Part shown: piece after piece, positions 22,701-34,394 of the stretch
Position numbering within the stretch: the first letter of the stretch is position 1
Layout: each line of letters starts with the position of its first letter
From: Turritopsis dohrnii
Taxonomy: Eukaryota; Cnidaria; Hydrozoa; Anthoathecata; Oceaniidae
DNA length: 64,000 nucleotides
Assembly: GCA_027922465.2 (NCBI GenBank)
Contig: BQMF02000120.1
Span: 434,001-498,000 of the forward strand
Reading direction: 5' to 3'
Notes under the pieces: model-generated
What the model was told of the DNA's origin: nothing
The model's input: only the letters and a program-made list of their open reading frames with translations
Database searches by the model: none
Position numbers and translations under genes: made by a program

Positions 22701-24863
22701 AAATGCGCACCAGACTATCATGGGTGTCCACTTCAACTTTCGTTTCCATTTTTCCTGCTCGTGTTTTACGTTTTAATCTTTTCTTTTCCACTAAACAAAA
22801 TATTTTCATCTACTTAATGAAACACTGTCTATGATATTTAAAACCCATACTTCAGTAGACTAATTTCGCTAATTGTGACAAGTTGAAGCATTTGAAGGAA
22901 ACATGAGAAACCACTTTGATTATGATTGATACTTTTATTGGCTCAATACTCTTCAAAACAACTAATTGTTATCATACCATTGGGTCAATTTCAACAATGC
23001 GGAATAGACTCATTTTGTTTGGAACACTTTCAACGTCATCATATAACTTATAGTAAAGAAAATTTAAGCCAAGTTCAAATCACCTGAACCAGTTCGATCT
23101 AGGTAAGTATCATCATCGGATTCATAAAAGTCATTTGCTTCTAGTTCCTTCCGTCTCCTCAAAGTTTGGTCTTCTAAAAAGTCAAACAACAGAAAAGTAG
23201 TATGAATTAGGCAATATTATTTTATAGCATAACTTACTAGAAAACCAATACTGCCAACAAAAGTGCATTATAAATTATCAGAAATTAAGTACGTCATACC
23301 TCTATTAGTATTTTGCATTGCATCATAAGCGTGAATAAGCCGGCATGCATCAGTCGCACATGCCAACACAGCATCCTTTTTGTTAGATGCAGAACCCTCT
23401 GCAATTACCTCCACGCCTTCGACAGTCTCTATTGGCAACCTATGGGATACACAGTCATCATCAATCTCTTCAATCTCTCAGCATCTATCATTGCACAGGT
23501 TCTTTAATACTGATTGGTGAAGCTATTCCTTACCTGACTTGAGCCACATGGATAACACTGTTGTTGCTGCCACGAACAGACATTTCGTATTCAAACTCAA
23601 TTCCTATAACGAATATTAACGTTAAACCAGCAAAATGGTATCACAATATGATGATCCTAAATACAAAGATGAACATTTCTTTTTCAAAGGTTAGGAGGTT
23701 ACTTTCTCACCTTCCCTATCAAAGAATCCCCGCAGTGTTTTCTTTGGATCCTTGACTTCAATTTCTTTTTTCCTTTCAAATAACTCTTGCAAGTTAAGAC
23801 CTTCTTCCTTTGCATCTTCCCCTGTAAAACGATCAACATAAACAGATGAAACTAACTTTGATATGATAAGACATAAAACCACAATGAAAATCTAAATCCC
23901 ATATACCAAATCCCCAACTAGCTCCTTCATCATTTTCTTCCTCGCATTCTTTTTCATCATCTTCTTTCGTGTTCGATCTATCTTTGTTTGGTTTGACATA
24001 TTGCTTTTGCTTTTGTTTTCTCTCAGCTATTTGTTGTTCATATTGTCGTCGTTTTTCTCGAATAACATCAAGATCTAATTCTTCTTCCTGGTCTTCTTCA
24101 GGTCCCTGAAATAAACTTTTTCTCATCAATCTCCTTTGTATGAAAAAAAAACTACAAAGAACTATTAGAGAATTCTCTGCATGCAAAGGAGGCTGAAAGT
24201 ACAATGTTCAGCCACAGGTGTCTAATTGGATCACATGACAGATATCAACCAATAATATACCTCCATTACATACAATCTGGAACTTCCACCAAATTTGATT
24301 TGATACCCAACCCTTACTCTACTATAAACTTTAGCTTTAAGCTTCTCTTTGTTCAAGTATGTGCCATGTGTACTACCCAAATCGTACAAATAAAATCCTT
24401 TCTTACGTTTGTCTTTTTCCTGAACACAGTATTGCAACAAAGCATGACATCGTGAACAAGATGGATGTTCCAATAATATGTCACATGCACTTAGCCGTCC
24501 AAAACTTATCACTGACTCTCCAGAAAGATCAACTGTGTTTTTTACAATACCATCCTTAAGAACTGTCAAAGCATACTTTGTATTTTCACTGACAGAACCA
24601 CCCCATGGTGGCTCAGTATATGGTACGGTTAAGTTTAACAATTTGTTGTATATTTTCTCAGATTCCTCAGGTCTACTATAACAATCATCAATAGCATTAT
24701 TTTTTTCTGCTTCAATAGTTTCTTTTGTGGATTTTGATTGTGGCTTGACAAATTTATGAACTGGTAGAGTTGGAACAACAAAATCACTTTCAGTATTTTC
24801 TTTATCTTTTTCTGTTTCTTCACTTGAAATTTCACTCGTCAAAGATTCATGGTCTTCAGACAT
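19795..24863 (-). CDS. SLC4A1AP: Kanadaptin (SLC4A1AP orthologue), FHA-domain protein
   Basis: Nuclear or cytoplasmic FHA protein; the vertebrate orthologue binds the anion exchanger AE1 and has been linked to spliceosomal complexes. Exon 1 (24863-24261) has an acidic N-terminus, the family PPWGG motif near residue 85 and an FHA domain at about 120-190 (SFGRLSACD, DLGSTHGTYLN). Later exons: 24105-23907 (GPEEDQEEE), 23821-23711, 23603-23534, 23439-23300, 23173-23084 (YLDRTG), about 22789-22703, 22637-22570, 21149-21008 (DSLDAYM), 20527-20465, and less certain pieces at 20373, 20250 and 19955. Phases of the first six exons are consistent. The tail has the family's EWLPPEG motif, then runs to a stop near 19795, unless a donor at GTATGC leads to an unseen last exon. 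Introns hold two MITE-A fragments. Confidence 0.9.
20633..20694. mobile_element. MITE-A fragment (kanadaptin intron)
   Basis: AATAAAAATGCTCTTCGTCG then GATTTTGCCCACTGGG; only one arm is present. Confidence 0.75.
21440..21760. repeat. Probable dispersed repeat in a kanadaptin intron
   Basis: Begins GGGGAACTAAACTAAAAAAA and includes GAGATATTACCATTTAAAG and CATGGCAACGTGACATCAC, which look like conserved repeat consensus rather than intron drift. A 20-bp unit (ATATTAAAAGAAGTTTTGAA) is tandemly repeated at 21701-21750. No second copy of the main body was identified here. Confidence 0.3.
22183..22262. mobile_element. MITE-A fragment (kanadaptin intron)
   Basis: TTTCTATAGCAGTATACACACTATT then CTTCATCGCAGTGACTTTTG and TTTTACTCACTGGGGT; the left outer arm is missing. 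Confidence 0.7.
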
Positions 24864-25145
24864 GATGCCAATGTCAAATTCTTTGTCTGAACTTACTTAA
24901 AATTATTCACAATTTCAGGATTCTAAAAGTAAAGGCATTTCAATCTGGCTTCTAGATGAATGCACACAACCAAAAACTGTAAGGGTGAAGATAGCTCAAC
25001 AATTTTTGTGCACGCAAAAAAACCCCTCAAAATATTGAATTTTAATGTATAAGAATTATATGTACATTTATTTATTATTATTTTACAAGGTTTTACAGAG
25101 ATAATATAGAATCGCAATGTCATTCTAAGTATCATTTTTATTTAT

Positions 25146-25366
25146 TTATGTATTAATTTTCCAGGCAGCATAATCATCAGTCTTTACTTTGTCATAGCCA
25201 AGCATTTCAGCACTTTTGTAAAAACCTAAAATACAACATCAATAAGACATGAAAGACATTAATATTTTCCTGAAACACACATCAATCAAGTTTCTACACA
25301 TATTCTGTAAAGGACAGCTACCTTGGAGAACTGTGGGATATGATTTGAACATCCAATAGCGGTACT
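25146..25366 (-). CDS. Two terminal exons of an unrecognised minus-strand gene (candidate)
   Basis: Exon 25366-25322 (YRYWMFKSYPTVLQ) ends in CAA-G before GTAGCT. Exon 25225-25146 begins with GT after TTTTAG and reads GFYKSAEMLGYDKV, then TDDYAAWKINT and a TAA stop. Phases join exactly and the peptide is not low-complexity, so a real 3' end is plausible. I did not recognise the family or find upstream exons. It sits about 280 bp upstream of the kanadaptin start on the same strand. Confidence 0.4.
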
Positions 25367-25520
25367 CTACATTATAAAATCAAAATCATCGAATTAAAAA
25401 GCATTTTTGCTCAATAACCATTTTTGGTTATTCAATATGATACTGAATCTTAATTTACCACTAACAGTGAAACAACTATATTCAAAGACACCTACATTCA
25501 CAAAATGAGTAGAACAGATA

Positions 25521-26263
25521 TACCTTACGTGGATTAATTTTCGCGTGGATTAATTTTCCCAGTTTTTGCGGATTTTCAAAAAATCCATGAAAATTAATCC
25601 ACGCAGAATTTTCCTTTTTTCTGCCCACGAAAATTAATCCAGACAGAATATATCACTGCTATTGTCCTTAAAGAATTGGAAAATTTTTTATTGGTTTAGA
25701 AACAGGAGAAAATATCGATGAAAAGTTCTTTTGCCCTTTTTATGTGAACAGAAGAAAAAACTAATATCAATATGAAATACAGTACAACCCTGTTAACTCG
25801 GACCTTTAAAGGATCGTGAAAAACTTGCCGATTTATCAGGAGTGGGACCATCGGGAGTACTACTTATTCGGAGTCTCCGACTCTCCAAACAGTGTCTGAG
25901 ATAACACAGGGTTCTATTGTATATTATTAATTCACAATGAGAAACGAAAGTACTTTTATTTAAGTTACGCAATATGCTTTACAGCATATATATCTTATGT
26001 TTTTAGAATTCTTCTGTAACCATTTTATCTTTTGTGTATTTTCTTTTTGGTAAAGAATCTAAGGTGATTACTGCATACTTGCGTATATTTTACGATTGTA
26101 AGAGCTTGAAAATTTATAAAGTCACAATTTCCTCATCCGCGAAAATAAATCCATGCGACATATCCCTTTTTCATTTCATCCACGAAAACTAATCCACGCG
26201 AAATTAGGTCGAAAGAGATGTCTGCGAAAATATGTCCACGCAAAAATTAATCCACGTAAGGTA
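25521..26263. mobile_element. 743-bp non-autonomous element with TACCTTACGTGGATTAATTT ends
   Basis: Terminal inverted repeats of about 23 bp or more are flanked by TA (25519-25520, 26264-26265); TATA is an equally possible reading with shorter ends. Subterminal copies of CGCGAAAATTAATCCACG occur inside both ends. A pogo-like MITE is nested at 25780. Confidence 0.8.
25780..25919. mobile_element. 140-bp pogo-like MITE nested in the 743-bp element
   Basis: Left end CAGTACAACCCTGTTAACTC; right end is the complement of CAATAGAACCCTGTGTTATC. TA dinucleotides at 25778-25779 and 25920-25921. Such ends and TA duplication are typical of pogo-group Tc1/mariner elements. Confidence 0.8.
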
Positions 26264-26265
26264 TA

Positions 26266-28676
26266 CTGGCTATTTCCTGATCTTTATGACTGAAATATTT
26301 CTTCTGCAATGGGGCTACCAACCTTGACTATTATTCATTGAACTCCAAACATGGTAGCTTCCAAAAATAGCTATGGCTTCAAGTAGTAATAAACCTTTAA
26401 AGTATCTCTTCATATCTTCCGGGAGATGTACAAATTATAATTATCAACATTCGATCTATACTAAAACGTCACATTAGAAGCACATTATCTACAATTCAAT
26501 ATTGTCAGTCATTGAAAGTCAGTTCACACTGTTTAAAAGATTAATGCATAGCTATGATTTGGACTTATCTATTGCCCTTACTTAGAAGATTGGTACTTAG
26601 CAAGGAAGATGAAACCATTCATTCATGTAAAGAATTCATCAAGACAGATCATTGATAACACTTCTTTTACCACAACGTAATTGAAAACAAATTGTACATC
26701 ACGCTCATCCACAAGTGCATCAACAACATCAACAATATTTGAACTTTAAATATTACTTCAAAATAAACAGCACATGCATCAAAACCAAAAACTATGCACT
26801 TGTTCATTTTACCAGGTTTATATAAACTAGAAGCTGCCTAAAGACGCTTCTCATACAAAAAATTACCAAAAAAAGAAAGAGCTGCACGAAACATTCAAAA
26901 ATTGCATTATCAATTTTCTAAACCCTATGTTTTCCATGTTCTACCAAAATTCTTGTTATGTAGAGGTTGGTCATTTTTAAGTTTTTAAGGGGATAAAATT
27001 TTACTATTTGATGGTTTTACTAGCATTTTCTAATGTTAACATATGCCATACTACAATTTCAACTAACATAACTCTGTATTTAATCTATCCAAAAATATTT
27101 GTATCAATGCTTTCCCCTTTAGATCGGCAACCATGTTGGATTAAAAAAATGTACCTGATCATTAAGTCCTCCATTAAGTGCATTTAGGAACATAGTACAG
27201 GGGTTCCTGTGTCTAAAATGATAGTTGAAATTAAATCTTGAATTGAGTTTAGAAACTCAATCATTCATTGTCAATTAAACATTTTTAGCTCTTTAATGGG
27301 TAGTATTTAAAAACATGTTTTTAGAGCTTAATTAGGCCATTATTCACCAAATATTCTGTTGCTAGGGAGAACGACCACCATTGCTAAGGTAATTTTCAAA
27401 TTTCCTTTGTTATATGCATTCATTTCTTAACCTTATGAAGGAATATGAAAACGAAAGTGGTACCATTTTCATGTTAATCAGTAAAATTAAAAAAGACCTT
27501 AGTTTCCAACTCCCTTCGCATGCCTCTCATGACAAGGCCTGTTTGTGGAGATTAAAATCTCTAAAATTGCAGAGCTTCCTGGACTATAAAATTCAATCTT
27601 CTCTACGAAAAACGATAATAACCAAAAGTGCTTGGAAAAATCCCTGTAACGTAGTAGCTAAAACACCATCTTTGTAATTTACTAGGGAGTGCGGGATTCC
27701 ACTCTGAGTGGATAATAGGAGAACGAAGTCAGGGTTCGAATTAGCACATCGCAATTCGCAAATTGCGAGTCCAATTGAAGTTTTAGTGAATCAAATGACT
27801 GGCAAACGTATTAAATTGCAAATCTATATTAAAGATTTCCATAATAAACAGCCTCTTTACACCCATAAAAGAGTATTTCCACATGTTTAAAACAGGTGCG
27901 AACAGTTTACATACTTTTTTTCCAAAACAATTTGGCGCAACGATCATCACAGCAGGGGAAAACCCTTTTATTGTTCTTTCAAGCAATAATTATTTTATTT
28001 CTCTCCACGTTCTTTAGACTTTACTTCATAAACGAACAAATAGTTTTTCAGTGTAGTTTTTTTTAAAAAAACATGTCAGAATTTATACTGCTTCATTGAA
28101 AACCGTTAACAAATGGGAAACTGAATTAAATTGCACATTAGAAAAAGATCTGTGCGGGAGTAAAGTGAAAAAAAATAAGCTTTTTTTTGCTACACGATCC
28201 TTCCCTATTTTCAAAACCACAAACAAACAGCCGCAATCAATAGTGGCAGAAAGTTGAATTGTCACATTGTCACAATTGAAGCCTGAAATTTGAATGATCA
28301 ACGTTGTTTCCTACAAAATAACTGAACAAAAATACTGTTAAGAGAGGCTGTAGATGCTGTTTTATAGAGGGTCTAAATTTCAAAATTTTCTTCATCGTGG
28401 CCGACAGGGTTTTTAGGGAAGTCACTGTTCCAACTTTTTTACGAATCAACTTTTTGTTTCAAATTCGAACCCTGGAAGTTATAGTATGGAATGATTGAAA
28501 AATTATGCACATTGACAAAATATATATATACTATTTATTTTATTATTGCGTCATGTGGTCTCTCGAATAATTTGATGACTTTTAAATTAAAATCTATCTG
28601 CCTAACCTAGGCAAGGAAAAAGAATTCCCTGTAAAACTGTATATAAAAAGAATTCTTAAGAAACTTTGTGAGTTCT
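26266..28676. other. Intergenic, no gene recognised
   Basis: AT-rich sequence. ORFs at 27414-27677 and 27708-27890 lack recognisable domains or convincing splice partners. Confidence 0.5.
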
Positions 28677-30813
28677 ATCATTCCTCAAAATATCATTTTG
28701 GATACAGTCTCTTTGCTGTTAAGGCCGTTTGTAGAAGATAGTTTGGTTCCCGTTATCGTTACCTTAAAAAATTGAATCGGTCGGTCAGTCGGGAAAAATT
28801 TTATTTCTGTACTTTTCTATAACAAAAAGTTATGTCTATTTGGCAGCCATCGTTCTAAAAAACGCTCATTCGGGGATTTCGGGGGGAACAGAATTGCTCA
28901 CAATATAAGCAAACTAGTAACCCGGGTAAAAACTTTTACCAAGTTTAACTTCGAAAACGATGTGTCAAATACTGCGTTACCCCCGTGAAGAAAATTTTAA
29001 TTACAGATTCGTGACTTAAAAGTGTACCCATGTTGTAGAGCTCGAAAAACTGATAAAAAAAATGTATTCGGGATTATTTCCCAAATTTATGGCCCGATTT
29101 TCTTTGAAATTGTGCGTTTTCAAAATGGCGATGGCTGCCAAATAGACATAACTTTTTTTATAGAAAAGTACCGTAAAGCGGGGTGACTTGAAACACCCGG
29201 GGTGACTTGAAACACCCGGGGTGACTTGAAACAGCGTCAAAAAAAACGTTATTTCTCATGAAATAATAAATGAAACACCGAATTTTTTTCAGATTCCGTT
29301 CGGAGACTATCTAGCGCAACATTCGATAGAAAAATTTCATTAATCAAGGAAGTTCTTCGGAAGCTGAAGATGAACAAAGCGCCGAAAATCAGTATATACC
29401 CCTGTAAAATAGCACGTCACGGCATATTGCCAAATATAATTTTTTTTACATTTGTAAAATAGAAAGGTCAAAGGGAGTAATTCCAGAATGTTATCAAAAA
29501 ATATTTAAAATTGACAGAAATATATGCCATTAAAATGTTTCGTTTTTTTTCACTCGATACACTTCGTCTCTTCGATTATTGCATAAATATTCTTATCAAT
29601 TATGATGCAATCGAATCATTGATGTGTGATAAAGTTCAGCCGATGGAGTTTCAAAGGTGGTATAAGTCATTTGAGTTCCATTAATAGAAAGGGTCAATAA
29701 TCTAAGAATTGAACCTCAATAGACTCGTTTTACTAATTACCATAACTGAATACTAATCAGAATTCTGAACAAATCGGTGCTGCAATTATATCCTCCGTTC
29801 AAGGCTATGGGCACACCATACTTATTGTGAAATTGGCGATAGACGGGCTGCACGTTGTTACTTTTATAATTTCATACTTAACCTCATTACCAGGGCTTCT
29901 TCTTGCCTTTTTGATATATGGACGCCGTTTCATACTCCATATACATGTCATATGCAATGGCGCAATAAATTCGCGTAATCCGGATGAAATGATGAAGCGC
30001 TTGTGTAGAAAAAACAAAGACGATGGATCAATTTCTAAGTGACATCTCTATAGAATGGTAAAGGAAGTATATCCTAAACTAAGAGAAGCACAAAAAAGAA
30101 AGTTGGATACTCTGAAACAGAAATTTTATTATATATATTCAATTTACAAGTTTTAAGTAAGTACAGCTGTGTAAACTAGCAAAAATTCAAATTCATCTTG
30201 CCTGCTTTCGATATTGTTTCTGAAACAATTACGTTATCACACGCTTAATGATTTTAATGGCTTCAGATAACTTATTTTTTACAATGTTTTACCATTCTGA
30301 AATTTTGAGTTTTCAAAATTTACTAACACTCTCCATCACTTAATAAAAATGAAACTGGCAATAACAAATTATTTTAATATGTTTTATACGCAAGTAATCG
30401 TAGATCACACGTTTTCTGTTTTGGCACTCTATACAACAACATTTTTGTGCAAACAGCACTGTTTCAAGTCACCCCCGCACGATAAATTTCAGTAGGTGTA
30501 CTTTGTGAAGCAATAACTTGAGGTGGTGTGCATCAAAGTTTGAACACTTCGTTATCTGAAAGACAAAAGATGAATAGACCTTTTTTCAAAATTTCATAGT
30601 AATTACTTTCTTAGATTAAAAGTTATGCGCAAATCTTTTCAAAAAACGGCGAATTTTATTTCAAGTCACCCCGTTTTATGGTACAGAAACAAAATTTTTC
30701 CCGACCGACTGACCGACTCAATTTTTCAAGGTAACGATAACAGGAACTCTATTTTCTACAAACGGCCTTAACAGCAAAGAGACTGTATCCAAAATGATAT
30801 TTTGAGGAATGAT
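28677..30813. mobile_element. Foldback element interrupted by a 1.5-kb insertion
   Basis: The left arm (28677 to about 28865: ATCATTCCTCAAAATATCAT, CTGTTAAGGCCGTTTGTAGA, GGTCGGTCAGTCGGG) is complemented by two separated blocks, about 29110-29170 and 30684-30813. Removing the insertion 29171-30681 restores one continuous right arm, giving an older element of about 0.6 kb. Confidence 0.85.
29171..30681. mobile_element. 1.51-kb TA-type DNA element inserted in the foldback
   Basis: Ends CCGTAAAGCGGGGTGACTTG and the complement of CCATAAAACGGGGTGACTTG, with TA at 29169-29170 and 30682-30683 (GTAC also fits). The left end carries three tandem copies of a 21-bp GGGGTGACTTGAAACACCC unit and another copy sits near 30460. 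ORFs inside are short and unrecognised. Confidence 0.82.
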
Positions 30814-33275
30814 CCGCTTTACTTTTACGTGTTCACTGCACAAAAGAAAAATGGGTGTCCGACTCTCAAAGTAAGACATTTTTTAGGGTCGGTCGGATAA
30901 CGGGAACCAGACATTTTCTTACGAGCGACCTAAGAAGAGGAAATATTATCAATTTTTTTAGGTTTTTAGGATGTTATTAGGCTGGCGGCACACGGAACTC
31001 CTCTGTACTTTAAAAAAGTGCCAGTAAAAATACTGCTGCAGCTATTTTAGAAAATAGTTTGGAGATTGAAAAGATATTCTGGACGGAAAGTAAATAAAAG
31101 TTATCTACAAAAAAAATATTTTGGAACAAAACTTTAAAAAATACAGTGAAAAGGTGATGATTTAAAGGTTATAGGATTGAACAATTTTTAACTTATATTT
31201 TTTCTGCAAGATTGATAATCCTGGGTCTTAACCCTTCAAGCTTCTAGATGAGGTGGCTAAAATGTAGAGCAGTATATACAGAGTTTTCAATATTTTTATG
31301 CGAATCCACAGCAGCTTCGCCATTATGACTTTGGTTCGTGTAAAATTATCACAAACTTTAATAATGAAAAGAAAGGAGGCAAAAACAAAAATGGAAGTGT
31401 ATTCGAACGAGCTTCAATTTTGCAACAACTTTTAACCTTATCATTATATCCAGCTGCGTAAGCCATGTCATTTTTTCCTCATACACCAGCTCTTTTTTGG
31501 CTTTCACTAACCCACATCCCTTTTTCCGTGAGGGAAGCCTCTATTACTGGACTTCCAAATATGTGGAAACTTTCGCTTGCTGCTAATTTTTTTTGTCAGG
31601 TAAAACAGTTAGAATTTATAGAATAATAGTAAGTCAAATTTCTAAACCTACAAATGAACATTAATTTCCTAATCTGGTTGTGATTTTCCTCTTCTAGATC
31701 AAATCTTACCTACAATCATTTAACTGCTGGCTCCATTTTATTGATTGCTTTGGCTTTTTGATTTCCATTGTAGTAACAGCCTGCCTTTCTTCATTATCTG
31801 TGGCAGTTTAGGTAAAACCATGATCACCACCAGTCACAGAAATCATGTAAACGAGGGATCCCTGTGGTAGAAAATTTTCTTAGGGGTCAAAATTTTCTAC
31901 TACATCCCTCAACTGAGCTATCTTTCACTCAAATAAGCTATTTTCTAGTTTTTTTGATATGCCGAAAAAGTATCTGCCCAACAGAGTGCCACAACTGTGT
32001 AAAGCAAGGAGGGCGAAAATAGCTAATACATCCATACCATATCAGACATTTTCCACATAGATTTGCTAAAAAATTGGTTAATTTTGCTCAAATTTGTTCT
32101 GGTAAATGAAGCAGAATGAGCATAATGTTTCCTTTTGCATGTGTTTGTGATTTCAGAAGTTGTTTAACACCACATAGCGACATATCATGATTGTTGAAAT
32201 TCAAAATAGCTTCATTAAGGGCTATTGTATATATCATATCCGGCCAAATGAAAATAGCAGTTCTTCTACTACCATTTTTAGGAAAAACAAACCATATTTA
32301 TTTTGGATAGGTACCTCAATTAGATCCCTTGTTTCCATGATTTCCGTGACTGGTGTTGACCTTGGTTCTACCTAAGCTGCCATAGATAATAAATAGATAT
32401 TTTACTGATTCACTCGATAAACTGTCTAAAATGGAATGCAGACCACTCTTCCTCACCAGGAATGATTATTTCACAGGAAAAATGTATTATTTCTAAAGTT
32501 ATGTGACCTGTGAAGTAATTAATGAGCTTTCAACTTTATTGCAGTTCACTCCTGTAACCATTGACCTGTTGTTTAAACCTACAATTTAAAAAAAAACAAT
32601 CCTGACATGTTCTTCAGTGATATGATACGGACTGCATGCAATTAATAATCCAAGCTTTTTGCATTATTTTTGTTGGAAGATGTTACATATGTCCTTTAAG
32701 TTCCTGGTTTTGATGTCTTGGTCTAAATAGTTTTTATTTTTTCATCTAGTGCCTTTTTGTTCACTAAAATAAATTTTGCTGTACAAAATCAAATTTGAGT
32801 ATGCATGTCATCCCATTCTTAGAAATCAAACTTGTGGCATAAATATAAATAAATATAAATAGAATAATTGTGATATATATATTGTTTACAAATTTTGTGC
32901 ACTACTCCATAAATAAAATTTACTATTATATACAAAAGAGTTTCAACATAGATTATTATTTTGTCTATAATGAAACCATTTTGCAGGTATCACAAATAGC
33001 AGATGTTAAAGTCATTTGAGGTCAGTGAAAACAATGATCAGAAATAGTGTAGTGTCGTAACAAAAAGCAATCTACATAGTACTGCTCTGCCAATTTGTCA
33101 GTTTTTTGCAACATTGTATATACCACATTTAGGACATCATTGACAGATGTTAATATACACACTTTTTTTATATAAGAACCAGTAAAATCTGACCTGAGGC
33201 TGGCTGTTCTTATTTTTTTAGCCTTTTACAGCCTGAATTGTTTTTTTTTTTTTGTTTTTTTTTAATTTATTTTAA
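30814..33275. other. Intergenic, no gene recognised
   Basis: AT-rich sequence. Near 30880 a further GGTCGGTCGGATAACGGGAACC resembles the foldback arm. No coding exon with supporting splice sites was found. Confidence 0.5.
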
Positions 33276-33580
33276 CGAGGCCGGGGGGAACTGGCAGTGT
33301 TATTCACTGATGTGGGCCTCCACCAGGAATGTATACCTCAGATTTTAAGGCAGAGAACTTGCACATACTAGACTGATAGGTGATTGTGGTTTTTTTATTT
33401 ATGTTATTTGAGGCACTTGTTCATTACATCACATCATGCACATATATATCTCATTATAGCTTTCGTAGCATATGTTACTTTTTCATATCACATTAGCATT
33501 CTACAGTGCCAGGATTTGAACCACTACCAACTGTCACCCTTGTATTACAAGTCAACCGTCTTACCAAGTGAGTTATACAC
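33276..33580 (-). mobile_element. Possible SINE with tRNA-Thr-like head
   Basis: Minus-strand 33580-33503 reads TAACTCACTTGGTAAGACG (A-box-like), CTTGTAATACAAG (anticodon stem-loop, TGT) and GGTTCAAATCCTGG (B box). Stems are imperfect, so it is not a working tRNA. The body may extend to a GC-richer segment near 33280. A lone tRNA pseudogene is the alternative. Confidence 0.5.
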
Positions 33581-33911
33581 TTATTTTGATCTTCGCTTTA
33601 AGAACACAGTTTCAGATTTTAGCCTCATTTTGTTCTTATTTATGGAACCTCCAGTAAAATGAAAGAAAAAAATGTTTTAAAAATACTTTTGCTACAAATC
33701 TTGTTCTTGTTTCCTTGTTTAATTTGTATGGGCGGGCATTGTTATGAAAAAGATATACATAAAAAAAGGTTGCCATTTGGCAGTAGCACATTATGAGAGT
33801 GCAATTTTATAATCCTGAAAAATTGTCATTAATGATGATTATTCCTTACCTTTGCATGATGCTCAAATTTATTTATTTATTTTGGTATAGTTTAATGTGG
33901 CTAGCCACAAT

Positions 33912-34190
33912 CAGTTGCTATTGCATTTGCTTCACAGGAGGGGCCACAGCTTAGGTTGGAGGCTCCAAAGTATTTGACACTCTCATAGTGACACAAACCC
34001 AATGCAGGACCTGTGCTCTCCTGGATGACCTCCTCCAGAACCCTTATATTCAATTTCCTTCACTTAACATGGGTCGAACTGGCGCTGTGGTACATTCACT
34101 CACACATAGTGAATCACAACCAAGGGAAATTGAACCCCGACCTCTTTCATGAATTACGAGAATGATAACCAATATACTACAGCACAATTG
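33912..34190 (-). mobile_element. tRNA-derived SINE, copy 1
   Basis: Minus strand begins with TAGTATATTGGTTATCA (A box) and GGGGTTCAATTTCCC (B box), followed by a body shared with 59250-59509 (GGAGGGGCCAC, TTAGGTTGGAGGCTCC, AAGTATTTGACACTCTCAT). Head resembles tRNA-Asp/Glu-type genes. The A/T-rich tail lies on the lower-coordinate side. Confidence 0.82.
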
Positions 34191-34353
34191 TTGGGAAGAT
34201 GTTTCTCCATCAAATGGTTGCTAGGAAACTTTTATATAATGCTTGGTACATCTCGTTACAATTTCTATTTCTATTTTCGTAATTCAAATGTTATTTCCTA
34301 TAATTCCCTATAATTCCTACATTACATCTAGAAGTTTTAACTACTGATTTAAA

Positions 34354-34383
34354 ATGAAAGTAAAAGAGTTGACTCTACATTGA
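34354..34383 (+). promoter_or_regulatory. Short upstream ORF before the CARF-like gene
   Basis: A 9-codon ORF (MKVKELTLH-stop) ends 11 bp before the proposed start codon. It could modulate translation if the 5'UTR includes it. Confidence 0.3.
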
Positions 34384-34394
34384 TTGGTGATACC

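Noticed and set aside
29805..30042. Overlapping ORFs on both strands inside the 1.5-kb TA element
   Set aside because: Too short for a transposase and without DDE/D motifs.
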